From Terriglobia bacterium (GTDB taxonomy: Bacteria > Acidobacteriota > Terriglobia > Terriglobales > Acidobacteriaceae): DNA of 64,000 nucleotides. Below are positions 8,901 through 16,135 of the stretch, piece by piece. Both the position numbers and the translations under genes were made by a program. The stretch's first letter is position 1, and each line of letters starts with the position of its first letter. The notes beneath the pieces are model-generated. The model was not told where the DNA came from, did no database searches, and was given only the letters and a program-made list of their open reading frames with translations. Location: contig JAIQFD010000002.1 of NCBI GenBank assembly GCA_020073495.1, positions 310,001-374,000 on the forward strand, read 5' to 3'.

Positions 8901-9158
8901 GGCCACCGCGTCCAGCTTCTTGTATTCCTCGTCATCCTTGACCTGCTCTTCCGCCTTGCCGGAAGTGCTGCGCGTCTGCCGCAGCAGCGACAGGTAGCGT
9001 GTCCGGAACTCCTCCTGGTAACGCTTCCACGGACGTTGCCCGTAGGCCTCGTCCCACAGCGCCCAGAACAGCGTCGCGATCAGCAGCACCGACGCGATCA
9101 GGTAGTGCAGCGTGTACGATTTCGTGACTATCGGATCGTCTTGAAGTTCTTCCGCCAT
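5901..9158 (-). CDS. Eight-haem membrane-anchored cytochrome c of the bc complex
   Basis: A 1085-residue protein with one N-terminal membrane anchor (about residues 17-36) and a long periplasmic part. Eight CXXCH haem-binding motifs are visible at about residues 257, 307, 345, 375, 544, 687, 835 and 961. Possible axial methionines occur in repeated MPNFRL, MPILRLS, MPNLHLS, MPTFNFS and GTSMPSG motifs, consistent with several class I cytochrome c domains. Long coiled-coil-like segments lie at roughly 70-150 and 385-465. It follows Rieske, cytochrome b and subunit IV genes in the same direction, so it is probably the c-type subunit that takes electrons from the complex. Confidence 0.9.
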   Translation of the reverse strand: MAEELQDDPIVTKSYTLHYLIASVLLIATLFWALWDEAYGQRPWKRYQEEFRTRYLSLLRQTRSTSGKAEEQVKDDEEYKKLDAVAKAAEASVSGEAKQIQQRINELNEKIAIVQSTFTDARAHVTADTYDAETSSGSSRERKLAALEEYKKQQQFEVNLPEYKGKKLSFNELDALYADLKNQKAAQIGQLAEVTKPAKAAAARRDQYLSDHMSELTPEQIAGLQRKMGDSSLKDSQRFEPEIQQINVASANIVDRCESCHMGVREPVKLTLASMTPKGAKPDEYARAFVGHPRELLSTHDPEKFGCSPCHGGNGRATTSVEKAHGHYEHWLWPLFAKENVQAGCQSCHAADMVLAGDSAEIINEGKDLFRQRGCNGCHRYEGYDKEPEDLQSARQQIKQLEQQNKDNLKQAAIFTKQGDNASDNAEANRLYARAEALKIENSKIFGRIEQLDLQSRNLLRDMKKIGPNLKDVRAKLNKNWIPVWIHKPTEFRPTSKMPNFRLNDEQVKSISAYLWQTAVSDALPQQKPGNAAHGKDLFETRGCMACHSMGEGSELVGGTFAANLTRVGEKANYDYLVRWIHNPRQRTRPYCAYEKKDIGPEDYAKKGLPYVFDEAHSRCPNDGHELQIQNMTVMPILRLSEDDARDIATYLIGQKKKDPSSYANASFMDDPKLKEAGRGWIRHFGCAGCHEISGFEEEGRIGTELTAEGSKPIERLDFALLTHPAEVGGKEPITDAEDLERLPEGPAKGPWYDHKGFFEHKLAEPNIYDQGKIKSETEKLRMPNLHLSKEQVRALTTFLLGSQETSLPASYQYKPEDWRHDVQEGWWIVKKYNCMGCHQFLSGQPSTLMQLPRYQDPDWKEQLPPKLLTEGARVDPEWLLRFLHNPSLSESDTNRNGVRPYLKVRMPTFNFSESELRKLVRFFQAAQQQPMPYIRQQLEALTPKETEMGRSLFSSVAAPCLKCHATGDAAHDQHATAPNFLMAKDRLKPGWTERWIIDPQSISPGTSMPSGLFHRQGEQWVFSGPTPASFQGYDKDHTKLLVRYIFALTAEEQRRVSGMMKSGPAKASSAKPVKPSSSAAGSGR

Positions 9159-9204
9159 AGCCTTCTTTATCCCGCCTTCAGTTCACGACAAAGACTTGAT
9201 TGGC

Positions 9205-9252
9205 GTCATCCTGAGCGAGCGCGGCGCTTTTTGCCGCGCGAGTCGAAGGACC
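9205..9252. repeat. Palindromic repeat, family A, copy 1
   Basis: A 48-base element reading TCATCCTGAGCGAGCG, then an inverted GCGCGGC/GCCGCGC arm pair, then GAGTCGAAGGACC. Related copies are at 10321-10369, 21272-21325 (other strand) and 24751-24799 (other strand, inside a gene). It lies between subunit IV and the multihaem cytochrome gene. Confidence 0.8.
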
Positions 9253-9266
9253 GCTACTTCTGAAGC

Positions 9267-9291
9267 TCAAACATTGAACCATGGTGTCACC
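9267..9291. repeat. 25-bp copy of the subunit IV gene end
   Basis: These 25 bases are identical to 9372-9396, which encode the last residues (TPWFNV) and stop codon of the cytochrome b/subunit IV gene. The two copies are 105 bases apart and enclose a family B repeat. Confidence 0.9.
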
Positions 9292-9366
9292 TTGAGGCGC
9301 TTGGCGGGCGTGAGCGAGCACGCGCGGGAGCCCGCCGCCGAAATCCTGAGCGCGAAGCGCGAAGGA
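9292..9366. repeat. Palindromic repeat, family B, copy 1
   Basis: The element begins TTGAGGCGCTTGGCGGGCGT and contains GGGAGCCCGC followed by GCCGAAATCC. A clearly related element lies in the opposite orientation at 21108-21190 next to the isocitrate dehydrogenase gene. In both places a copy of the neighbouring gene end lies on its far side. Confidence 0.75.
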
Positions 9367-9371
9367 CCTCT

Positions 9372-10301
9372 TCAAACATTGAACCATGGTGTCACCCACA
9401 CGTACTTGATGTGGAACAACAGCCGGATCAGGATCTTCACCGGCAGCGACAGCATCAGCAGAATGAAGATCATCAATGTGTTGTATTGCAGAAAGCTCAT
9501 GCGCCGGTAATTCTGCGGGTTGTACCTCTTGAACAGCGTGTGCACCGCCAGCCCGCCGATCACGAAGTACGCTCCCACCACCACCGCCCCGAAGATGATC
9601 TTGCCCCAGTTCGACACGATGCCGAACAGGTCCGGCAGGTCCCGGTTCACCTCGTAGATCACCTTGTTGTGGTCCCACGTCTGCCCAGGCCAGAACCACA
9701 TCCATCCCGGTCCGCGGATGAACGTGCCGATGATGATCATGCTCACCCACAGGATGATGAACCCGAACACGAACGTCCCGATCGCGAACCCGCGCTGCTT
9801 GAGGGTGTAGTAACCGGACCCCAGCGGATTCGTGTCTATGTACGGGATCACCATCAGCCCCACGATGATCAGCGTCGGCATCACCACGCCCGCGATCCAG
9901 GGGTCGAAGTACACCAGCATTTCCTGCAATCCCAGGAAGTACCACGGCGCCTTCGCCGGGTTCATGGTCAGGTTGGGATTCGCCGGCTCTTCCAGCGGCG
10001 CGCTCAGCGTGATCGACCAGATCATCAGGATGATGGTCACGATGATCGCCGCCAGGAACTCCACCCGCAGCAGGAACGGCCACACGTGGATTTCCTTTTG
10101 CCAGCCCGGCTTGAACGGCCAGGTCTTGCGGTGGTGCGTCTTGGCCATCGCCGGGTCGGTCTCCAGTTGGGCGATGAGCTGGTCGTTGGCCCGCGCCTGC
10201 TTCCACGCCAGCCAGCAATAGAAGATCACCAGCGGCAGCAGCGCCACGATTGGCACGTTGTCAGGCGTCGATGCGATCGTCCATAGCTGGTACCAGTCCA
10301 T
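9372..10301 (-). CDS. Cytochrome b C-terminal part / subunit IV-like protein
   Basis: A 309-residue membrane protein corresponding to the C-terminal half of cytochrome b, as in split b6f-type complexes. The quinol-oxidation (Qo) region appears as PAKAPWYFLGLQEMLVYFDP, where PEWY of the classical motif is replaced by APWY. About seven hydrophobic segments can be counted, including an N-terminal helix and a C-terminal addition, so it is longer than plant subunit IV. It follows the cytochrome b gene (10390-11352) and precedes the multihaem cytochrome. Its last 25 bases are duplicated just downstream at 9267-9291. Confidence 0.88.
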   Translation of the reverse strand: MDWYQLWTIASTPDNVPIVALLPLVIFYCWLAWKQARANDQLIAQLETDPAMAKTHHRKTWPFKPGWQKEIHVWPFLLRVEFLAAIIVTIILMIWSITLSAPLEEPANPNLTMNPAKAPWYFLGLQEMLVYFDPWIAGVVMPTLIIVGLMVIPYIDTNPLGSGYYTLKQRGFAIGTFVFGFIILWVSMIIIGTFIRGPGWMWFWPGQTWDHNKVIYEVNRDLPDLFGIVSNWGKIIFGAVVVGAYFVIGGLAVHTLFKRYNPQNYRRMSFLQYNTLMIFILLMLSLPVKILIRLLFHIKYVWVTPWFNV

Positions 10302-10320
10302 TTACCTTTCCTCCACTGGT

Positions 10321-10369
10321 GTCATCCTGAGCGAGCGCCGCCCATTTTCGGCGGCGCGAGTCGAAGGAG
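10321..10369. repeat. Palindromic repeat, family A, copy 2
   Basis: This copy of the element at 9205-9252 has the same outer arms (TCATCCTGAGCGAGCG and GCGAGTCGAAGGA) but different central arms (CGCCGCC/GGCGGCG). It lies in the 88-base gap between cytochrome b and subunit IV genes. Compensating changes in the arms suggest that the hairpin is the conserved feature. Confidence 0.8.
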
Positions 10370-10389
10370 CCCTACCTGCACTTGATTCG

Positions 10390-11352
10390 TCAAGCACTCC
10401 GGGCGCTTTTCACCATCGTGCGCCCTTCCTTGATCTCAGACTCAAGCTGCACCGGCGCCGGGCCGCTGATCCCGCCGTCTTTTCGCACTCTCCAGAAGTG
10501 CACGATCATGAAGATGGACGCGATGATCGGGATCCCGATGCAATGCCAGATGTAGGCTCGCAGCAGCGCATTCGCGTCCACGATCGATCCGCCCAGCAGC
10601 CCGAAGCGCACGTCGTTGTACGGCGTCATGCCCAGTTGCGGACCGAACGGGCCCTCGTGTCCCAGCCCCGGCGTCGCCCGCGCCATGTTCGTGCCCACCG
10701 TCACCGCCCAGAACCCCAGCTGATCGTCCGGAAGCAAATACCCGGTGAACGACAGCAGCAGGGTCAGCACCAGAAGAATTACGCCCACGTTCCAGTTGAA
10801 CTCGCGCGGCTTCTTGTAGCTGCCCGTCAGGAACACTCGGAACATGTGCAGCCACACCGCGATGATCATCAGGTGCGCCGCCCAGCGATGCATGTTTCTC
10901 AGGATTTTTCCGAAGGGTACGTCATGCTCCAGGTACAGGATGTCCCGGAACGCCTGCACTTTACTCGGATGGTAATAAAACATTAGTAATACGCCGGTGA
11001 AGGTGAGGACGATGAAGAGGTAAAACGTGATGCCGCCCATGCCCCAGGTGTAGCTGTAGCGCACAGCGTCGCGATTGATCTTGGCGGGATGCAGGTGCAG
11101 GAAGACGTTCGACAGCACGCCCAGGGCGCGGTTGCGCGGCGTGTCGTCGTGCTTGTGGCGGAAGATGGAGGTAAAGACCTGGGTCTTAGTCGGATCTTTC
11201 AGCAACTCCTTCTGTTCTTTGGCCTTGGCGAGCATCTCCTCGGGCAGAGTGCTCATACTGTCTTTCAGGTCCTTGATGAAGCTGCCGTCGCCGTGTCCGT
11301 TGCCGCCAGCCGGCGTCTCCTTGACCTGCGCGTCTTTCTTTTCTTCCGCCAT
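10390..11352 (-). CDS. Cytochrome b (b6-type N-terminal part)
   Basis: A 320-residue membrane protein of the bc complex carrying both b haems. Ligand pairs are visible as HX13H (about H155 and H169, in HRWAAHLMIIAVWLH) and HX14H (about H270 and H285, in HCIGIPIIASIFMIVH); the 14-residue spacing of the second pair is the b6-type spacing. An unusual hydrophilic N-terminal extension of about 90 residues rich in Lys and Glu precedes the first helix. ATG at 11352 is preferred over a TTG three codons upstream. It sits between the Rieske and subunit IV genes. Confidence 0.92.
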   Translation of the reverse strand: MAEEKKDAQVKETPAGGNGHGDGSFIKDLKDSMSTLPEEMLAKAKEQKELLKDPTKTQVFTSIFRHKHDDTPRNRALGVLSNVFLHLHPAKINRDAVRYSYTWGMGGITFYLFIVLTFTGVLLMFYYHPSKVQAFRDILYLEHDVPFGKILRNMHRWAAHLMIIAVWLHMFRVFLTGSYKKPREFNWNVGVILLVLTLLLSFTGYLLPDDQLGFWAVTVGTNMARATPGLGHEGPFGPQLGMTPYNDVRFGLLGGSIVDANALLRAYIWHCIGIPIIASIFMIVHFWRVRKDGGISGPAPVQLESEIKEGRTMVKSARSA

Positions 11353-11410
11353 GAACCACAACCCCCAATTCCTGCTCGACCGCCGAGGGCGGCCGTCCTA
11401 CACCAACCGG

Positions 11411-12022
11411 CTAGACCGGGATGTACGCTCCGGGATCGTTGAACTTGCTGGGCTGCCCCTTGGGCCACTGGTACAGCTTGCTGGTATCCACGACGATCTG
11501 CCCGGTGGGATCGAGTTCGATGTGGGCGCGGTCCATGGGACGCGGGGCCGGGCCCTCGAAGTTGATCCCTTCGCTGTCGTAGCCCGAGCCGTGGCACGGG
11601 CACTTGAATTTGTTCTCCGCCGACTTCCAGTCGGGGGTGCAGCCCAGGTGGGTGCAGCGCGCATAGATGATGAACATGCGGTCGGGCGTGCGGTCCACCC
11701 AGATGCGATACGCCTGCTGCCATTTCGTATCCACGCCCAGCCCGTAGTCCGCCGGGTAGCCGATCTTGAAGACGGTGTTGGGTTCGAAAAGAGTGCGGGG
11801 AAGGAAGAAGCGGAAGAAGGCGATCAGCCAGGCGGCGAGGAAGGCGACGATGGCGCTCCAGATGAGGGTGCGGCGCCGCTGGTCCACCTCGGTGTTGCGC
11901 GGCCCGACGGCGGCGATGCCCCCGGCGGCAGCGGCCTTGGAGGTGCCGACCGCGGGAGTGCCCACGTACTTGGTGGCAGGCGCCGCTGGTGCCGGCGGTG
12001 TCTTGGTTTCGGTATCAGCCAT
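11411..12022 (-). CDS. Rieske iron-sulphur protein of the bc complex
   Basis: A 203-residue protein with an Ala/Pro-rich N-terminal tail, one membrane anchor at about residues 53-75 and a periplasmic Rieske domain. The cluster-binding boxes are CTHLGC (C123, H125, C128) and CPCHGSGY (C141, H144), the classical two-Cys two-His 2Fe-2S site with the disulphide cysteines. It transfers electrons from quinol at the Qo site to the c-type subunit. It is the first bc-complex gene after ferrochelatase and is followed by cytochrome b 58 bases later. Confidence 0.95.
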   Translation of the reverse strand: MADTETKTPPAPAAPATKYVGTPAVGTSKAAAAGGIAAVGPRNTEVDQRRRTLIWSAIVAFLAAWLIAFFRFFLPRTLFEPNTVFKIGYPADYGLGVDTKWQQAYRIWVDRTPDRMFIIYARCTHLGCTPDWKSAENKFKCPCHGSGYDSEGINFEGPAPRPMDRAHIELDPTGQIVVDTSKLYQWPKGQPSKFNDPGAYIPV

Positions 12023-12079
12023 TCACAATCCTTCGCTGCTCAGTCGTCCCTACGGGACTCACGTTGACTGTCCCGCATT

Positions 12080-12099
12080 CCCGGCACTGACGTGCCGGG
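12080..12099. repeat. Perfect hairpin between ferrochelatase and Rieske genes
   Basis: Arms CCCGGCAC and GTGCCGGG enclose the loop TGAC, within the 101-base gap. No T-run follows on the minus strand, so transcription may continue into the bc genes; it is more likely a palindromic repeat or an mRNA processing or stabilising hairpin. Confidence 0.5.
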
Positions 12100-12123
12100 C
12101 TACATTCATCCGGCCCGACGGGC

Positions 12124-13164
12124 CTAATCCGCCGCCAGCATAGCGTCACTGATCTCCAGCCCGCACAGCGACGGAGATTCGTGGCGCACCGTACCCGGGA
12201 CCGCGGACATCACCAGCTCGGCCAGGGCCGCGATGAAGCGCGGCGAGTCGTTCAAGCCCTCGGTCATCTCGAAGCGCCGGATGCCGAGCGTGGCGGCCAG
12301 CTCGCGCGCCTCGTGGTCGATCTCGCCCAGGGTCTCCACGTGGTCGGAGACGAACGAGACCGGCACCATGCAGACGTCCTTCGCTCCGGCGGCGGCCAGA
12401 TCGCGCAGCGTGCTGCGCAGCGACGGTTGCAGCCATTTGCTGGCCCCGACCTTGCTCTGATAGCAGAGCCGGTGGGGGTTTGCCCATCCGCCCTGCTCCA
12501 AGACCAGGGCCACCGTCTCCTCGATCTGCCGCTGATACGGATCGCCCTTCTCTATAACAGAGAGCGGCAGGCTGTGGGCGCTGAAGACGAGATGCACGCC
12601 GTCCCGCTTCCCGAAGCGGGACAGGGCGGCCTCGACCTTCTCCGCCAGCGCCGCCAAATACATCTTACTACGATAGAACTCCCGCACCACGCAAGCCGGG
12701 ACGTCGCCCTGCCAGCGGCGCGCCCACTCGTTCAGGCTGCTGCCCGTGGTGGTGGAGGAATATTGCGGATAGAGGGGAAGCAGGACCAGTTCGTCGCATC
12801 CGGCGGCCTTGACCTGGGCCACGGCCTCGGCGGTGAAAGGATGCCAGTAGCGCATGGCGACAAAGCACCGCGCGTCCACCCCGGCCTGGCGCAGGCTGGA
12901 CTCCAGCGCTTGCGCCTGCCGCTCGGTGTGCCGCCGTATGGGCGAGCCTCCGCCGATCACGGAATAGTGGTGCTGCACCTTCCTGGCGCGCGCCACCGAG
13001 ATCAGCTTGGCCAGCGGACGTCGTCCCAGCCGCGCGAAAGGGAAGTCGATGATGTCCGGATCGCAGAAGAGGTTATAGAGGAACGGCTCGATGGCTTCGA
13101 GCGTATCCGGACCTCCGAGTTGGAAGAGGACGACCCCGAGTCGCTTGCCTGGCATTCTCCCCAC
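12124..13164 (-). CDS. hemH: Ferrochelatase
   Basis: A 346-residue cytoplasmic enzyme that inserts ferrous iron into protoporphyrin IX. Typical features are GVVLFQLGGPDTLEAIEPFLYNLF at the start, YSVIGGGSPIRRHTERQA, the LLPLYPQYSSTTTGSS motif, LVFSAHSLPLSVIEKGDPY with the active-site histidine, and the late VSFVSDHVETLGEID motif with the conserved His and Glu. Coordinates use GTG at 13162-13164, which has an AGG sequence five bases upstream; an ATG at 13155 is an alternative. It heads the respiratory gene series and supplies haem for it. Confidence 0.95.
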   Translation of the reverse strand: MGRMPGKRLGVVLFQLGGPDTLEAIEPFLYNLFCDPDIIDFPFARLGRRPLAKLISVARARKVQHHYSVIGGGSPIRRHTERQAQALESSLRQAGVDARCFVAMRYWHPFTAEAVAQVKAAGCDELVLLPLYPQYSSTTTGSSLNEWARRWQGDVPACVVREFYRSKMYLAALAEKVEAALSRFGKRDGVHLVFSAHSLPLSVIEKGDPYQRQIEETVALVLEQGGWANPHRLCYQSKVGASKWLQPSLRSTLRDLAAAGAKDVCMVPVSFVSDHVETLGEIDHEARELAATLGIRRFEMTEGLNDSPRFIAALAELVMSAVPGTVRHESPSLCGLEISDAMLAAD

Positions 13165-13605
13165 ACCAGTACCTGAGTGGTGCGAGATAGTAAATGGGAG
13201 GCGGAGCAGGCGTCAACCCGGACGGCGAAGACCCGCGCCAGGAGCGGGACTTCATGTTCCGTGGGAGCGAACAACGAACCACGGAGGACTCGGAGGACGC
13301 GGAGGATTCAAGGCCCGCCGGCGGAGTGCCTATACAGTGGCGCTTGGTTGTTTCTCACAAGCCGGCCGGGCGAGGAGGACTGTTCGCACAGCGGTCCCTC
13401 TTGTGGTCGCTGATATCACGGCCACAACAGGTGGGATAACAGTTCGTAACTGGTGAGAAGGTCTGTTATCAACAGTTACGGGCTCTTGATAGATGGATCG
13501 GCTTACTCTAGCGTTCAGCCGTCAGAAACGCTTGCGGGGCGATGAAAGATGCGCGCCACTAAAGTCGCGAAAGATTCCTCCTGCTACTAAGCTGTAGATG
13601 TTGAT
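13165..13605. other. Intergenic region upstream of hemH, no gene seen
   Basis: About 440 bases without a convincing gene. It holds a three-fold nine-base repeat of the CGGAGGACK type near 13282-13312, and GTAACTGGTGAG at 13446-13457, which is repeated in inverted orientation at 15087-15098 on the other side of the transposase gene. The hemH promoter should lie near its left end but I could not define one. Confidence 0.5.
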
Positions 13606-13865
13606 AATGTATGGTCCGCCGCGCGACTGCAAGAGGGAGAAGGTGAAGAACGAAATTCAGTCTGCGCAAATGTATCCGGCCTCTTGGTGGAGATCCTCTC
13701 CGGGCCATGATGAGTTCCGCGCGTGCCTGTCCTGGTAATGTATGGTCCGCCGCGCGACTGCAAGAGGGAGAAGGTGAAGAACGAAATTCAGTCTGCGCAA
13801 ATGTATCCGGCCTCTTGGTGGAGATCCTCTCCGGGCCATGATGAGTTCCGCGCGTGCCTGTCCTG
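13606..13865. repeat. Perfect 130-bp tandem duplication at the IS left end
   Basis: Bases 13606-13735 and 13736-13865 are identical, and identity runs three bases further. Each unit starts TAATGTATGGTCCGCCGCGC and ends GCGTGCCTGTCCTGG. The duplication doubles the left inverted end motif of the IS110 element and lies in its non-coding region, where IS1111-type elements encode a bridge RNA. Confidence 0.95.
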
Positions 13866-13986
13866 GTAAATCCCGCGGTCGTGGAAGACCATTTATCGCC
13901 CCAGGTTCTCCGGCACGCCGTTTGACTGTTCTTTCGTCCTTGCTGTTCTCCTCTGCAGACCTTGGTGGGAAAGCTTGTGGAACTGC

Positions 13987-15012
13987 TTAGGCCGCCACGG
14001 TAGCGGCTCGGTACGGTTCGCCGCTGGACAGCACGGCCCAGGTGATCCGCGCCAATTTGTTGGCCATGGCGACGATCAGGACGTTGCGCGGCGCTCGTGC
14101 CTCCAGTCCGTTCATCCACCTGCCGATCGGAGATTCCTCCCGCTTTAGGCGGAGAACTGCTGCCCGTGCGCCGTGGATGAACATCTTGCGCAGGTACGGG
14201 TTTCCTCGCTTGCTGATGCCCAGCAGTTTGGGCTTGCCGCCGGTCGAGTACTGTCTCGGCACCAGACCGAGCCAGGCGGCAAACTCGCGTCCCTTGCCGA
14301 AGGCTGCACCGTTGCCGATGGCGGCGACCACGGCGGTCGCCACCAGCGGTCCGACGCCGGGGATCTGCCGCAGCCGCTGGCAGGCTGGATCGCTGGCGCA
14401 GATGCTCTCGATCTCGCCGCTGAGAGAGCCGATCTGTTCTTCCAGTTGCTTCCACTCCTGCCACAGCGAGGCCAGCAGGCCGCGCATCCGAGGGGACAGA
14501 TGCTGGTCGCCGTTCTCCAGGATCTCGGGCATCTGCCGCCGCAGGGTGGCCGGCCCTTTGCAGAAGGTGAGGCCGCGCTCCAGCAGGAAGGCACGAATCT
14601 GGTTGATGACCGCGGTGCGGCGCGAGACCAATCGCTCCCGGACTCGGTGCAGGGCCTGCAGGTCGAGCTGATCGTCGGTCTTGATGGGCACGAAGCGCAT
14701 GTTCTGGCGCTCGACCGCTTCCGCGATCGCCTCGGCATCCAGGTAGTCGTTCTTGTTCGACTTTACGAAGGGTTTTACGAACTGTGCTGGGATCAGGCGC
14801 ACGTCGTGGCCTTGCAGGGAAAGCGCCCGGCCCAGGAAATGCGATCCCGAGCAGGCTTCCAGCCCGATCAGGGATGGTTCGAGGTTCGCGGTGAAACTCA
14901 GAAGCTGCTGGCGGGAGAACTTCTTCTTGATGATCGCTTTGCCTCGTTCGCCAAGCGCCACCAGATGGAAGGTTGTCTTGCCCAGGTCGATGCCGATGGA
15001 ACGAATCTTCAT
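13987..15012 (-). CDS. IS110-family transposase
   Basis: A 341-residue DEDD recombinase. The N-terminal RuvC-like part shows the acidic residues in GIDLGKTTFHLVALG, LIGLEACSGSHFLGR and KNDYLDAEAIAEAVE; the C-terminal transposase part has the helix-hairpin-helix IPGVGPLVATAVVAAIG and YSTGGKPKLLGISKRGNPYLR with the conserved serine region of IS110 enzymes (GARAAVLRL follows). ATG at 15012 is chosen because AGGAGG lies nine bases upstream. The frame is intact, so the element may be active. Confidence 0.93.
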   Translation of the reverse strand: MKIRSIGIDLGKTTFHLVALGERGKAIIKKKFSRQQLLSFTANLEPSLIGLEACSGSHFLGRALSLQGHDVRLIPAQFVKPFVKSNKNDYLDAEAIAEAVERQNMRFVPIKTDDQLDLQALHRVRERLVSRRTAVINQIRAFLLERGLTFCKGPATLRRQMPEILENGDQHLSPRMRGLLASLWQEWKQLEEQIGSLSGEIESICASDPACQRLRQIPGVGPLVATAVVAAIGNGAAFGKGREFAAWLGLVPRQYSTGGKPKLLGISKRGNPYLRKMFIHGARAAVLRLKREESPIGRWMNGLEARAPRNVLIVAMANKLARITWAVLSSGEPYRAATVAA

Positions 15013-15100
15013 GTCGATGGTCCTCCTGTCGTGCTCGATCATCCCATCCGGTTGATCGTGCGGCGGACCATCTCATTAATCCCCTGCTCACCAGTTACAG

Positions 15101-15160
15101 GGCGGGTGGGCCGTCCTAGCCCGGGGTTGGCTAGGGCGAGGATGCTCCGAACTCTGGAAT
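15101..15160. repeat. Repeat family C, copy 1
   Basis: The stretch starting GGCGGGTGGGCCGTCCTAGC and running through GGTTGGCTAGGGCGAGGATG closely matches 16261-16318. It adjoins the right flank of the IS110 element. The inner CTAGCC/GGCTAG arms form a hairpin. Confidence 0.75.
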
Positions 15161-15255
15161 GCGGCGGCCCCGATCGCAGAGGTTGCGGAGAAGCGTACCC
15201 GCCCTGGACAGCCCGGTGCCCAGCAGAAGCGTGGATTCAGCGCTCAGCCAGCGGC

Positions 15256-15777
15256 TTAAGCGACCCTTTGTTCGACCTTTGCTCGTGGCCGAACGACAGC
15301 CAAGGGAATGGAGGGCGATGCTCCTGGACCGTGCTGGCCGAGCACAGCGAGGTCGCGAACGCGTGAGCACTGCCACCCAACCGCCTCCGGCGGTTTGCGC
15401 AACGACATGACCTCGAGGCGCTGCGGGTTGGAGAGGAAGGGCGAGGCAGTCACGGCCGAATCGACGGCCGCTTCGAGCAGTTGTGCCTGAACCCGGAATC
15501 CCGCGCCCACAACGCGTGAGACTAATACGATCCACAGCGCGGCGGCGATCAGGGAAACCGACACAACGGGGAAGCCGGAACGCTCGGCCGGGATCGCCTG
15601 GTAGGCGACGAGGGCGCAGAGCCACAGAGCGCCCGCTAGAGAGATGCCAACGAGACGGATTGTTTCGCCGAACCCGGAGGTCATCCTCGACACCGAGTAG
15701 CCATGCTCGTACCGCTCCATGGCGGCTGTGGTTTCAGTTGTCTGCGGAGCGAAGGGGATGATGACTGCGGTGCTCAT
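15256..15777 (-). CDS. Hypothetical membrane protein, 173 aa
   Basis: The start at 15777 is supported by AGGAGG six bases upstream. The protein has a hydrophilic N-terminal region (MSTAVIIPFAPQTTETTAAM), two hydrophobic segments (LVGISLAGALWLCALVAYQA and VVSVSLIAAALWIVLVSRVV) and a cytoplasmic C-terminal tail of about 75 residues. I do not recognise a family. It is isolated between repeat-rich stretches beside an insertion sequence, so it may be part of accessory DNA. Confidence 0.7.
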   Translation of the reverse strand: MSTAVIIPFAPQTTETTAAMERYEHGYSVSRMTSGFGETIRLVGISLAGALWLCALVAYQAIPAERSGFPVVSVSLIAAALWIVLVSRVVGAGFRVQAQLLEAAVDSAVTASPFLSNPQRLEVMSLRKPPEAVGWQCSRVRDLAVLGQHGPGASPSIPLAVVRPRAKVEQRVA

Positions 15778-16135
15778 ACGAGCCTCCTGCCGCTGCGGGC
15801 GGATGCCGGGCGTCGCCGCGCTCACGCCCGCTTCGCTGGCTGGGGTGGAGTGCTGACTTTCGGACGACTCCCGGCCTATCTCCTTGTTAGCAGAAGAGAG
15901 CGCCAGGGTTCAGTGACTGAGCGCACCTGGGCGCGTGAGCACCTTGATTGAGGCGGCCACGAGATTTTCCCGCCGCGCCTTCCCCGCCGCAGCCTCGCCC
16001 CAACCTCTTGCTCAGTGGCGGCCGTCCTCCAGTTCCGATACACAGCGTCGCGGGTCCCACATGGTCCGAGATCCTTCGGGACTCAAGTCCCTCAGGATGA
16101 CAAAGGTTGTGAATTTGCGTTTAGAGAGGGTCACA

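Larger units (their letters stand above)
13606..15072 (-). mobile_element. IS110-family (IS1111-like) insertion sequence
   Basis: The element consists of one transposase gene (13987-15012) and about 380 non-coding bases downstream of it. Its ends carry a related inverted motif ATGGTCCGCCGCRCGA: at 13611 (and again at 13741) on the left and in reverse at about 15057-15073 on the right. IS110 elements generally lack long terminal inverted repeats and use a DEDD transposase; placing the long non-coding end after the transposase gene agrees with the IS1111 group. Exact boundaries are uncertain because the left end is duplicated. Confidence 0.75.

Noticed and set aside
6606-9263. A plus-strand open frame of about 885 codons
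   Set aside because: It is antisense to the multihaem cytochrome gene, where high GC content removes stop codons; the Arg/Leu-rich translation has no protein-like features.
13606-13868. The 130-bp duplication considered as a CRISPR or integron-type array
   Set aside because: There are only two directly adjacent, identical units with no spacers, and they belong to the IS110 end.
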